A stretch of DNA of 58,663 bases from Pullichristensenella sp002068815 (GTDB lineage: Bacteria > Bacillota > Clostridia > Christensenellales > Aristaeellaceae), in the NCBI GenBank assembly GCA_040772885.1, contig JAXGXF010000013.1, positions 1-58,663 of the forward strand. Reading direction: 5' to 3'. The notes under the pieces were generated by a model. It was not told where the DNA came from, ran no database searches, and was given only the letters and a program-made list of their open reading frames with translations. Made by a program: the position numbers and the translations under genes. Shown in pieces: positions 41,941 to 52,711 of this stretch (its first letter is position 1; each line of letters opens with the position of its first letter).

Positions 41941-43424
41941 GAATAGCTTCCCACCAATCGCTGAAACCTTTCATACGCCGGGTCCCAGTCGCCGGCATTT
42001 CCGGGCAGGTACTTCCTTGTCGGGAACGAACGCTCGACGACCTCGCGAAGCTCTTTGAGGTCTCGAATCGCGCCGACGCCCATCGCCTGCACGAGCAGGT
42101 TTCCGATGACCGTCCCCTCGTCGGGCCCGGCGATGACCGGGCGGTTCAAGGCGTCTGCGGTGAATTGGTTCAGCATCTCGTTCTTGCTGCCGCCGCCGAC
42201 GATGTGGAGCACGTTGACGCGCTTCCTGAGCAAGTCCTTTTCCAGCCGCTCGACCGCCCAGCGGTATTTGCAGGCAAGGCTCTCGTAGACGACGCGCGCG
42301 ATCTCGCCGCGCGACTTCGGCACGCGCTGGCCGGTCCGCTCGCAGTAGGCCTGTATGCGCCTGGGCATGTCGCCGGGCGCCAGGAAGCACTGGTCGTCGA
42401 CGTCGAGGAACGCGATGAACGGCTCGGCCTTCTCCGCCATTTTGACGATCTCGGCGAAGTCGACCGCGTCCGCGCGGCGGTCCCACTCGCGCTTGCACTC
42501 CTGGATGATCCACAGGCCCACGATGTTCTTGAGCAGCCGGATCGTTCCGTCGATGCCGCCCTCGTTCGTGTAGTTCGCGTCCATGACGCCCGGCTCGCAC
42601 AGCGGCGTTCGAATCTCGGCGCCGAGCAGCGACCACGTGCCGGAGCTGATGTAGGCAAACTCCGGGTCCGACACCGGGATCGCCGCGACGGCCGACGCGG
42701 TGTCGTGCGAGGCGACGGCGATGACCGGAATCTCGCCGACGCCGCACTCGCGCGCGATCTCGGGAAGCAGCGTCCCGCGCACGGTGCCGGCCGGCTGGAT
42801 GTCCGTGAAGATGTGCCTGGGGAGGCCGAAGCGGGCGATCAGCTCCTCGTCCCAGTTCCGCGTGTAGGGGTTGATGAGCTGGCTCGTCGAGGCGATCGTG
42901 TACTCGGTCCCGACCTTGCCGGTCAGGAGGTAGGCAAACAGGTCGGGCATCATCAAGAGCTTGTCCGCGATTTTGAGCTGCGGGTCGTCCTCGAGCCGCA
43001 TCGCGAACAGCTGGAAGAGCGTGTTGAACTGCAAAAACGCGAGCCCCGTCAGCCGGAAGATCTCCTCCTTCGGGAGGACTTCAAACGCCTTTTCCATCGC
43101 GCCGTCGGTGCGCCGGTCCCGGTAGTGGACGGGGATGCCCGCGAGGCGGCCGCTCTTGTCGATCAGGCCGAAGTCGACGCCCCAGGTGTCGATGCCGATC
43201 GCGTCGATCGGGACGCCCAGCTTCGACGCGCCGTTCAGCGCGACCTTCATCTCGTAGAACAGCCTCGGCGCGTCCCACGAAAAGCGGCCGACCAGATTCA
43301 CCGGGTCGTTCGAAAAGCGGTGCAGCTCGGAAAGCTCGATCTTCTCGCCGTCGAAGCGGCCCAGCATCGCCCGCCCGCTCGACGCGCCGAAGTCAAATCC
43401 CAGAAAGTTGTACTCCCTCACCAT
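41937..43424 (-). CDS. rhaB: Rhamnulokinase
   Basis: FGGY-family kinase that phosphorylates L-rhamnulose (members may also accept L-fuculose). The 495 aa show LGFDFGASSGRAMLG (phosphate 1), IGIDTWGVDFGLID, the sugar region VHYRDRRTDGAMEKAFE, the ATP-binding SSGTWSLLGAE and HIVGGGSKNEMLNQFTADAL, which distinguish RhaB from xylulokinases. The ATG at 43424 has GAGAGG upstream and a promoter TTGTGA-18-TATACT. No rhamnose isomerase or aldolase is adjacent; instead it leads directly into mrnC-rlmB-NYN-sigH. Confidence 0.94.
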   Translation of the reverse strand: MVREYNFLGFDFGASSGRAMLGRFDGEKIELSELHRFSNDPVNLVGRFSWDAPRLFYEMKVALNGASKLGVPIDAIGIDTWGVDFGLIDKSGRLAGIPVHYRDRRTDGAMEKAFEVLPKEEIFRLTGLAFLQFNTLFQLFAMRLEDDPQLKIADKLLMMPDLFAYLLTGKVGTEYTIASTSQLINPYTRNWDEELIARFGLPRHIFTDIQPAGTVRGTLLPEIARECGVGEIPVIAVASHDTASAVAAIPVSDPEFAYISSGTWSLLGAEIRTPLCEPGVMDANYTNEGGIDGTIRLLKNIVGLWIIQECKREWDRRADAVDFAEIVKMAEKAEPFIAFLDVDDQCFLAPGDMPRRIQAYCERTGQRVPKSRGEIARVVYESLACKYRWAVERLEKDLLRKRVNVLHIVGGGSKNEMLNQFTADALNRPVIAGPDEGTVIGNLLVQAMGVGAIRDLKELREVVERSFPTRKYLPGNAGDWDPAYERFQRLVGSYS

Positions 43425-43481
43425 CGTTCCTCTCCCTCTCCCGCCGCCCGCGGGAAATTCTTGCACAGGAATTCTAACATA

Positions 43482-43511
43482 AGTATACCAGATATTGCCG
43501 CCTTTTCACAA
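43482..43511 (-). promoter_or_regulatory. Promoter of rhaB-mrnC-rlmB operon
   Basis: Minus strand: -35 TTGTGA (43511-43506), 18-base spacer, -10 TATACT (43487-43482). Confidence 0.75.
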
Positions 43512-43588
43512 GATTCTTCGAGAAAATTCCGCGCGCCGTGTATGCGATTCATAGCCCGCGCCGTATATACACTGCATGAACCGCCCGT

Positions 43589-43816
43589 TCATCCACACTA
43601 TCCACATGGTTTTCCACAGGTTTGCGCGGCAAAACCCTTGTCCCGCAAGGTTTTCCACAGCTCTGCATGCGTTCCGCGGCCAATCGTCACATGTTTTCAA
43701 CAGTCTACGGTCGGTTTCCGTCGCACAATCACAAAATTCGGTCGGTTTTATGACATTGTTGTGCGCTTCCCGGTCATATTTTTGTCTATATCGCGGGTTC
43801 CCCCCGCTTATGCACA
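43589..43816 (+). other. Cluster of DnaA-box-like 9-mers in gene-free region
   Basis: Five sites close to TTWTNCACA, all on the plus strand: TCATCCACA (43589), CTATCCACA (43598), TTTTCCACA (43610), TTTTCCACA (43651) and TTATGCACA (43808). The last three match the consensus exactly; the first two differ by one base. The surrounding 43512-43977 region has no convincing gene and is richer in A/T than its neighbours. Candidate DnaA-binding locus; no dnaA, dnaN or other origin-marker gene is present in the window. Confidence 0.6.
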
Positions 43817-43977
43817 GGCCGCTCCGCCGTTTTCCGCCGCCCGGAGATTGCGATTGTGCCGGTATGTTTTTCGAATGTATTGCAAAACTATGTATTCGGA
43901 TTATACATACTCCGCGTGCATAAAGCGGCCGGCCCGCGAATACAGACCGGCTTCTCCGCGAATGGGGAAAACTTTCG

Positions 43978-44982
43978 TCAGTCGAACATTCGAATGGAGG
44001 GCAGCGCGTTCAGGCCGAGGCCCGCGACCTCGCCGTCGAGCAGCCGGTAGTACGCCGCCGAGGCGATCATCGCCGCGTTGTCGGTGCAGAGCTCGACCGG
44101 CGGCAGGAACACCTCGAGCCCCGCGGCCTCCCCGCGCCGGGCGAGCTCCCGCCTAAGCAGCCGGTTCGCCGCGACGCCGCCGGCCGCCGCGAGCCGCTTG
44201 ACCCCGAGGTCGGCCGCCGCGCGCACGCTTTTTTCGACGAGCATATCGACGACCGCGCGCCGGAAGCTCGCCGCGAAGTCGGCCGGGACGATCTCCTCGC
44301 CGAGCTGCCTAAGGTTGTGCGCCCGGTTGACGACCGCGGTCTTGAGCCCGCTGAACGAAAAGTCGTAGGGGCCGTCGGTCCTCGGGTGCGGGAACCGGTA
44401 GCGGCCGTCGTCTCCCTCCTCGGCGAGCCTGTCCAAGAGCGGCCCGCCCGGGTACGGGATGCCGAGCACGCGCGCGACCTTGTCGAACGCCTCGCCCGCC
44501 GCGTCGTCGAGCGTCTGCCCGAGCAGCCGGTACGCGCCGTACCGCTCGACCAGAATGACGTGGCTGTGCCCGCCGGACGCGACGAGGCACGCAAACGGCG
44601 GCTCGAGCTCCGGGTGCGCGAGGTAGTTCGCGCTGACATGGCCCTCGATGTGGTTGACGGCGGCGAGCGGCACGCCGAGCGCGTACGCGAGCGCCTTCGC
44701 GTAGCTGACGCCGGTGAGCAGCGCGCCGACGAGCCCGGGGCCGTGCGTGACCGCGACGGCGTCCAAGTCCGAAAGCGCCATATTCGCGCGCGAAAGCGCC
44801 TCGTCGACGAGCGGGTCGAGCGCCTCGACGTGCATGCGCGAGGCAATCTCCGGCACGACGCCGCCGAACAGCGCGTGGCGGTCGATCTGCGAGAGTATGC
44901 AGTTTGCGAGAATCTCGCGCCCGTCGCGGACGATCGCGACCGCGGTCTCGTCGCAGCTCGATTCGATCGCGAGTATCGTCAT
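43978..44982 (-). CDS. tsaD: tRNA N6-threonylcarbamoyladenosine transferase TsaD
   Basis: Transfers the threonylcarbamoyl group to A37 of ANN-decoding tRNAs, with TsaB and TsaE. The 334 aa start ILAIESSCDETAVAIV; metal ligands are in VNHIEGHVSANYL, and the family signatures ACLVASGGHSHVILV, DDAAGEAFDKVARVLG, YPGGPLLDRLA and AAGGVAANRLLRREL are present. The ATG at 44982 has GGGAGG upstream and overlaps the stop of the DUF1461 gene (ATGA). TsaB and TsaE are not in the window. Confidence 0.97.
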   Translation of the reverse strand: MTILAIESSCDETAVAIVRDGREILANCILSQIDRHALFGGVVPEIASRMHVEALDPLVDEALSRANMALSDLDAVAVTHGPGLVGALLTGVSYAKALAYALGVPLAAVNHIEGHVSANYLAHPELEPPFACLVASGGHSHVILVERYGAYRLLGQTLDDAAGEAFDKVARVLGIPYPGGPLLDRLAEEGDDGRYRFPHPRTDGPYDFSFSGLKTAVVNRAHNLRQLGEEIVPADFAASFRRAVVDMLVEKSVRAAADLGVKRLAAAGGVAANRLLRRELARRGEAAGLEVFLPPVELCTDNAAMIASAAYYRLLDGEVAGLGLNALPSIRMFD

Positions 44983-45629
44983 GCGAAACGCCTCCCAAAG
45001 CGCGCGCCGAACAGCGCGAGCGGCACCGCGCCGATGAACAGCCCGGCGCGCACCGCGACGACGGCCGCGAAGTCCGAGAAGAACCGCTCCGGCAGCATCC
45101 GGATCAGCAAATCCGTCCCCGGGTTCAGCTGCCACAGGTCGTTTGAAAACAGCGCGCGGTGGAACGCGTCGAACGCGGAGGTGAAGTCGATCGCCGCCCA
45201 GATGCCCAGCGCGATCAGCGGCAGGGCGAGCAGCAAAAGCCCGACCAGCGACCCGAACAGCGCGCCGCGCCCGCGCGCGAGCAAAAGCCCCGCGAGCAAA
45301 AGCGCCGCGGCCGCGCCCAGCAAAATGTTTCGAACCGCGCGCAGAAGCCCGAACAGGTGGAACACGTCCGCCATGTGCAGCTTTTCCGTGTCGTTGAACG
45401 GAGCGCCGTCGAGCGCGGAGGCGTCGCCGGAGAGGTAGCCTGCGAGCTGCTCGTCGATCGCGGCCATCTCCTCGAGCGCCAGCCCGGCGGCGTCCGGAAG
45501 GCCGTTCTCGAGCTGCAGCTCGCGATACAGGTCCGCGCTCGTGCCGGCGGTCTCGACCACCGTCATGAGCAGCGCCGCGAACAGCAGAAAAAAACCGACC
45601 GCGGTCAGCGCGCGGGAGAGCGGCCTCAC
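44979..45629 (-). CDS. TIGR01906/DUF1461-type integral membrane protein
   Basis: A 216-aa protein with four hydrophobic helices (about 5-27, 97-117, 124-148, 185-205) and an extracytoplasmic loop after helix 1 containing LQLENGLPDAAGL, FNDTEKLHMADV and, before the last helix, FDAFHRALFSNDLWQLNPGTDLLIRMLPERFF, whose FHRALFSND..W segment is typical of this family. Function unknown in the family. GTG start overlapping the cyclase stop (GTGA), and its own stop overlapping tsaD: a tightly packed operon. Confidence 0.88.
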   Translation of the reverse strand: MRPLSRALTAVGFFLLFAALLMTVVETAGTSADLYRELQLENGLPDAAGLALEEMAAIDEQLAGYLSGDASALDGAPFNDTEKLHMADVFHLFGLLRAVRNILLGAAAALLLAGLLLARGRGALFGSLVGLLLLALPLIALGIWAAIDFTSAFDAFHRALFSNDLWQLNPGTDLLIRMLPERFFSDFAAVVAVRAGLFIGAVPLALFGARFGRRFA

Positions 45630-46195
45630 GGGTCCCCGCGCATCAGCACCGCGCGCGCCGGCGAGGCCTCCAGCCCCACCAGCGGAAGCGGCAGGCACAT
45701 CATCTCGTACCATCCGCCGTCCACCCCCTCCAGCCGCAGATTTTCGAGAATCCACGCGCCGCCACCGAGCAGCGCGACGTGCGATTCCGATTCCGACTCC
45801 GGTCTGCCGATCGACAGCATTGATGTGCCGACGAGCTTAACGCCGCGCGCGATCAATGCCTCCGCGTCCTCGCGCGAGAGCCCGGAAAACGCGCCCTTCA
45901 GCAGCAACCGCTCGGTTCCGGCAGGAACAGACTCCGGTCGGAATCCGTTCTCGACGCCGAGCACGAGCGCCGGACCGTTCAAAAGCTCGAGCGGCGCGCG
46001 CTCGACCGTCTGCCCGCCGTCGAGAAAGTGCTTCGGCGCGTCGAGGTGGGTTCCGCAGTGCGCGCCCATCGAAAAGCGCGAGAGGTTGTATCCGTCCCCG
46101 GGCAGCCGCTTCTGCCACCGGGCGGAAAACCCCTCGTCGGCCGAATACGCGGCCATGCCCATTTCGACGGGCCGCGTGATGTCTATGAACTTCAT
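45626..46195 (-). CDS. Cyclase-family metal hydrolase (kynurenine formamidase-like)
   Basis: A 189-aa protein of the cyclase family (metal-dependent amidohydrolases such as kynurenine formamidase). The binding motif HCGTHLDAPKH (His46, His50, Asp52, His56) is intact. Early DITRPVEMGMAAYSAD and late GGGAWILENLRLEGV also fit. Shorter than typical members by a few residues. The natural substrate is unknown. It overlaps prfB upstream and the DUF1461 gene downstream by 4 bases each, so it is translated with them despite an unrelated role. Confidence 0.9.
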   Translation of the reverse strand: MKFIDITRPVEMGMAAYSADEGFSARWQKRLPGDGYNLSRFSMGAHCGTHLDAPKHFLDGGQTVERAPLELLNGPALVLGVENGFRPESVPAGTERLLLKGAFSGLSREDAEALIARGVKLVGTSMLSIGRPESESESHVALLGGGAWILENLRLEGVDGGWYEMMCLPLPLVGLEASPARAVLMRGDP

Positions 46196-47296
46196 TCCGC
46201 GAGCATCTGGAGGTACGCGGTCACGAAGCCCTCGAGCTTCCCGTCCATGACGGCGTCGACGTCCCCCATCTCGTAGCCGGTGCGCAGGTCCTTGACGAGC
46301 GTGTAGGGCTGAAACACGTAGGAGCGAATCTGGCTGCCCCACTCGATCTTCTTCTGCTCGCCCTTGATGTCGCCCATCTGCTCCTGCCGCTGCTTTTCCT
46401 TGAGCTCGGCGAGCTTCGCGCGCAGCATCCGGAAGCACGTCTCCTTGTTCTGCACCTGCGAACGCTCGTTCTGGCACTGGACGACGACGCCGGTCGGTAT
46501 ATGCGTGATGCGCACCGCCGAGTCCGTGCGGTTGACGTGCTGCCCGCCGGCGCCGGACGCGCGGTAGGTGTCGATGCGCAAGTCCTCCTGCCGGATATCG
46601 ACCTTCCCGTCGTCCTCGATGACGGGCGCGACGTCGAGCGACGCGAACGACGTGTGCCGCCGGGCGTTCGCGTCGAACGGCGAGATGCGCACGAGCCTGT
46701 GCACGCCGCGCTCGCACTTGAGGTAGCCGTATGCGTAGTCGCCCGAGACCTCGAACGTCACGGACTTGATGCCCGCCTCGTCGCCGTCGAGCATGTCGAG
46801 CTCGCGGATTTTGAAGCCCATCCGCTCGGCGTAGCGCGCGTACATGCGGTAGAGCATCTCGGCCCAGTCCTGCGCCTCGGTGCCGCCCGCGCCCGCGTGC
46901 AGCGACAAAAGCGCGTTCAGGCCGTCGTACTCGCCGTTGAGAAGCGTCGTCAGCTTCAAAGCCTCGAGCTCCTCGCGGACGGACGCGATCTCCTGCTTAA
47001 TTTCCGGGATCGTCGACGAATCGTCCGTCTCCTCGGCGAGCTCCATCAATACCTCGATGTCGTCCGCGCGCGCGGAGAGCGCCTCGAAGTGGCGAATCTT
47101 CCCCTCGACCTGGTGCGCGGCTGCGCTGACCCTCTGCGCGCGCTCGAGGTTGTCCCAGAAGCCGGGCGAACCCATGTCCTCCTGGTATTCGATCAGGTCT
47201 TCCCGCAGCTTGGCGACGTCAAAGTGAGTCACCTGCCTCTGCGATCATCTTCCGAATGGCCTGCAGGTCCTGCTTGAAGCCTTCCATCTCAATCAC
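46192..47296 (-). CDS. prfB: Peptide chain release factor 2, with programmed +1 frameshift
   Basis: RF2 reads UAA and UGA stop codons. The main frame begins at Asp (47220) and gives 342 aa with the GGQ motif RASGAGGQHVNRTDSAVR and the SPF region VRISPFDANARRHTSF. Upstream, a short frame from GTG 47296 (AAAGGA 9 bases before it) or ATG 47287 ends in CTT-TGA (47224-47219). This is the conserved autoregulatory site: ribosomes slip +1 on CTTTGAC, helped by the SD-like AGGTGA a few bases upstream. Full protein about 367 aa. Starts 16 bases after secA, the classic secA-prfB pair. Confidence 0.95.
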
Positions 47297-47312
47297 AAAA
47301 TCACATCCTTTA

Positions 47313-50018
<2,706 letters not shown>

Positions 50019-50055
50019 GTGTGCCTCCGTCTGTCCACGTGTGTCCAATTGACTT

Positions 50056-50084
50056 ATTATACCACGGCGCGCCGATTGCAACAA
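50056..50084 (-). promoter_or_regulatory. Promoter of secA operon
   Basis: Minus strand: -35 TTGTTG (50084-50079), 17-base spacer, perfect -10 TATAAT (50061-50056). Confidence 0.8.
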
Positions 50085-50093
50085 GGGGATCGC

Positions 50094-50354
50094 GAAAAAG
50101 CTACGGGGCAATCGCTTGCGAAAACCCCGGGAGGGTTGGAGGGCCGCAGCCCTCCATGTTCCATCATTTGTGCCGGCTTTGCCGGTGCAAATGGATTCGT
50201 CCAAAGGGCGAGCTTGCCCGCCCGACGACGAATCGGTTCATGCAGCCGGATTTCGCCCGGAATTTTCGTGAGAAAATTCCGGAATCCGGTTTCCCGTCTC
50301 CCCGCAATCGCTTATGACGAAGTCATAAACGATTGCCCCGGAAAAAGCTACGGG
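50094..50354. repeat. Repeat-bounded palindromic element (possible MITE or insertion)
   Basis: The 14-mer GAAAAAGCTACGGG occurs in direct orientation at 50094 and 50341, the right copy containing the stop codon of the transglutaminase gene. Just inside are 11-bp inverted repeats CGGGGCAATCG (50104) and CGATTGCCCCG (50330). The interior (about 220 bases) is rich in hairpins: GGAGGGC-CGCA-GCCCTCC, a 10-bp stem CGGAATTTTC / GAAAATTCCG (about 50258-50282) and ATGAC-GAA-GTCAT. It holds no credible gene. Direct plus inverted terminal repeats suggest a small mobile element with target duplication. Confidence 0.55.
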
Positions 50355-52702
50355 ATGGCCTCCGTGTCGCCCAGCCCGTGCAGCACGCGGCCCGCGTCGA
50401 AGCGCAGCCGTTCGAAGAGCTTCAGCTTCTTGCGGAAGCGGCGGTACGCGCGGAGCCCCGTCTCGAGGTCGGCGGCGGAAAGGCCCCTCCTCGCGTAGCG
50501 GGAGAGCGCGACGAACCTCGAGAACTCCTCGAAGTCGGGGTTCGCGAAGTTGCCCGCGCACGCGCGCTTCGCGAACGCCTCCGGCTCCTCGCCGCCGAGC
50601 GGCGCCTGCCCGGCCTTCGAAAGCAATGTCAGCAAGGCGCGGTAGATCACGAGCCCGGCGGCGTTCAGGTCGCCCGCCTTGCCCGCGGCGACCGCGGGAT
50701 CGGTCTTGCGGAGCCGCCTTCGCGCCCAGAGCACCGCCAAGGCGACGAGCGCGAGGAACAGCAATATGCCCAGCGCGATCCACACCCACGCGCGGTTCGA
50801 TTCCGGCTCCTTCGGCTCGGGTTCTTCCTGTTCGGGAGAGTCCGGGGAATCCGGCGGGGGCGTCGCCTCCGGCTCCGCGAACGGGTCGCCCTGCGGCGTC
50901 GGGCTCGGCGTCGGGTCGGCAAAAGGATCGGGGTTCGGGGTCGGCGTCGACTCGGGCGAGTCCGGGGGCAAGGTCGACTCGCCCTCGGGCGGCGGAAGGC
51001 CGGTCTCGTCGTCGTCGGTCGCGCGGTCGCCGGTGCCGGCCTGTTCCTCGCCGCCGGTGTGCTCCTCCGCCGCGGCGGTCGGGTCGAACGACACCCAGCC
51101 GACGCCGTTGAAGCAGACCTCGACCCACGCGTGCGCGTCCTCGCCGGTCAGGACGACCCCTCGGCCGCTCGCGGGCACGCTGTAGCCCTCGACGTAGCGC
51201 GCCGGGAGCCCGGCCGCGCGGCAGAGCACGGCCATGCCGGTCGCGAAGTAGCTGCAATAGCCCTCGCGGGAGTCGAGCAGGAAGTAGGACGCGAAGTCGC
51301 GGCCCTCGGGCGGGTAGTCGACGTCCAATTCGTAGCGGCAGTTCTCCGCGAGCCAGCGGCGGATGGCGACCGCCTTCTCGCAGTCGTTCGAGAGCCCCGC
51401 GGTGATCTGCTCCGCGAGCGCAAAGACGCCCGACTCGACGCCCGGGGGGAGCGCGAGCGCCGTGTCCATCGCCTCGTAATAGCCCTCGTCCTCGGAACCG
51501 GCGAGCGCGCCGACGAGCGTTATGAGCGCATTTTCGTCCGAGGGCACGCGCGCGGACAACGTGTAGCGGTCGCCCGGCTCGACCTCTCGCGACAGGAACA
51601 CCTCGCCGATGGAGTTGTAGTAGACGGCATTTTCGATCGACATCGAGAAATCGCTGAGCCTGTGCGGTACGAACAGCGTGCTCGTGCCGTTTTTGAGCAT
51701 CTTTATCTCCGCCGAGACCTCGGAAAACGCGCCGGGCGCGCCGGAGACCGCGTCGGACTCGAAGATGTCCGCGCGCGCGCCGCGGCGGGTGAAGTCGTAG
51801 TAGAGGTAGCGCGCCTTCTCGCCGGAATCGACCCACGAATAGCCCGTGTAGTCGCGCCGGATCGTCCCGCGCAGCAGCATGCGCGCGTTCGCGGAAACCT
51901 CCATGACCGGCGTCGCGTCCGGGTTCGCGGGGCCGCCGAGCTTCGCGGTCGCGACGTCGTTCATCAGCGCCGCGTGGTCGTAGCCCTCCTCCTGGATCGA
52001 GAATGCGACGCGCTCCTGCGTGAAGTGGAAGTAGTCCTCAAACGCGTTTTGCAGCGCGTTCGCGGCGTCCTCGAGCGGCTTCCATGTGACCCTCCCGGCC
52101 GGAACGAGCAGAAGCGCGATCAGCACCGCGATTGCCGAGGGCACGAGCGCGCGCGCAAAACCCCGCTCGTAGCGGTCGGCCTCGGACGTGTGCGCGAACG
52201 CCGCCGATAAAGCGATCAGCGCCGGCGCCGCCAAGAGCATGTTCGCTTCGCCGCCCGCGGCGCTCGCGCCGATCAAGGCGGTCAAGGAGATCAGCGCCGC
52301 GAAGAACACGCCGCCGCGGTTTCGGACGAGCCCGAAGAACAATATGCCGAACAATACGCCAAGAAACATCGCCGCCGCCGCGCCATGGGGCGCGAGCACC
52401 GCCCAGTCGCCGACCGACGCGAACTCGCGCAGAGCCGAAAACAGCTCGCGTATGCCGAACGCGCCGCCGAGCGCCGCGAGGCCGAACAGCGCGAGCAGCG
52501 CCGCCCCGCCCGCGATCGCCCCGGCGGCGCCGAGCCCGCCGAGCGCGAGCAGCAGCGCCACGAGCGCCGCCCACAGGTACGCGCTCGGCCACGGCGCGCC
52601 CATCGAGAACGCGCCGAGCAGCGTGTTCGCCACGCTTCCGGAGAGCAGGGCCGCGATCAGCGCCGTGCTCAGAAGGCGAAGGAGTTTCTGCGATCTTGTC
52701 AT
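50348..52702 (-). CDS. Transglutaminase-like membrane protein (TgpA-type)
   Basis: A 784-aa multi-pass protein. The N-terminal ~205 residues contain six or seven membrane helices; an extracytoplasmic part follows with a transglutaminase-like core whose triad is visible: Cys in REGYCSYFATGMAVLCR, His in GEDAHAWVEV and Asp in WVSFDPT. A Pro/Glu/Ser-rich linker (PTPNPDPFADPTPSPTP) separates it from another membrane helix (about 645-668) and a cytoplasmic DUF4129-like C-terminus. Usually encoded with DUF58 and MoxR proteins as here. The role is thought to be envelope protein maturation; not established. Starts 9 bases after the DUF58 gene. Confidence 0.93.
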   Translation of the reverse strand: MTRSQKLLRLLSTALIAALLSGSVANTLLGAFSMGAPWPSAYLWAALVALLLALGGLGAAGAIAGGAALLALFGLAALGGAFGIRELFSALREFASVGDWAVLAPHGAAAAMFLGVLFGILFFGLVRNRGGVFFAALISLTALIGASAAGGEANMLLAAPALIALSAAFAHTSEADRYERGFARALVPSAIAVLIALLLVPAGRVTWKPLEDAANALQNAFEDYFHFTQERVAFSIQEEGYDHAALMNDVATAKLGGPANPDATPVMEVSANARMLLRGTIRRDYTGYSWVDSGEKARYLYYDFTRRGARADIFESDAVSGAPGAFSEVSAEIKMLKNGTSTLFVPHRLSDFSMSIENAVYYNSIGEVFLSREVEPGDRYTLSARVPSDENALITLVGALAGSEDEGYYEAMDTALALPPGVESGVFALAEQITAGLSNDCEKAVAIRRWLAENCRYELDVDYPPEGRDFASYFLLDSREGYCSYFATGMAVLCRAAGLPARYVEGYSVPASGRGVVLTGEDAHAWVEVCFNGVGWVSFDPTAAAEEHTGGEEQAGTGDRATDDDETGLPPPEGESTLPPDSPESTPTPNPDPFADPTPSPTPQGDPFAEPEATPPPDSPDSPEQEEPEPKEPESNRAWVWIALGILLFLALVALAVLWARRRLRKTDPAVAAGKAGDLNAAGLVIYRALLTLLSKAGQAPLGGEEPEAFAKRACAGNFANPDFEEFSRFVALSRYARRGLSAADLETGLRAYRRFRKKLKLFERLRFDAGRVLHGLGDTEAIP

Positions 52703-52711
52703 CGGGTTCCT

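Noticed and set aside
43506..43700. 64-codon minus-strand frame inside the DnaA-box region
   Set aside because: No Shine-Dalgarno sequence, no recognisable motif, and it overlaps the rhaB promoter; likely chance.
43512..43977. Chromosomal origin of replication at the DnaA-box cluster
   Set aside because: No dnaA, dnaN, rpmH or other origin-marker genes in the window and genes on both sides run the same way. Kept only as a candidate DnaA-binding locus.
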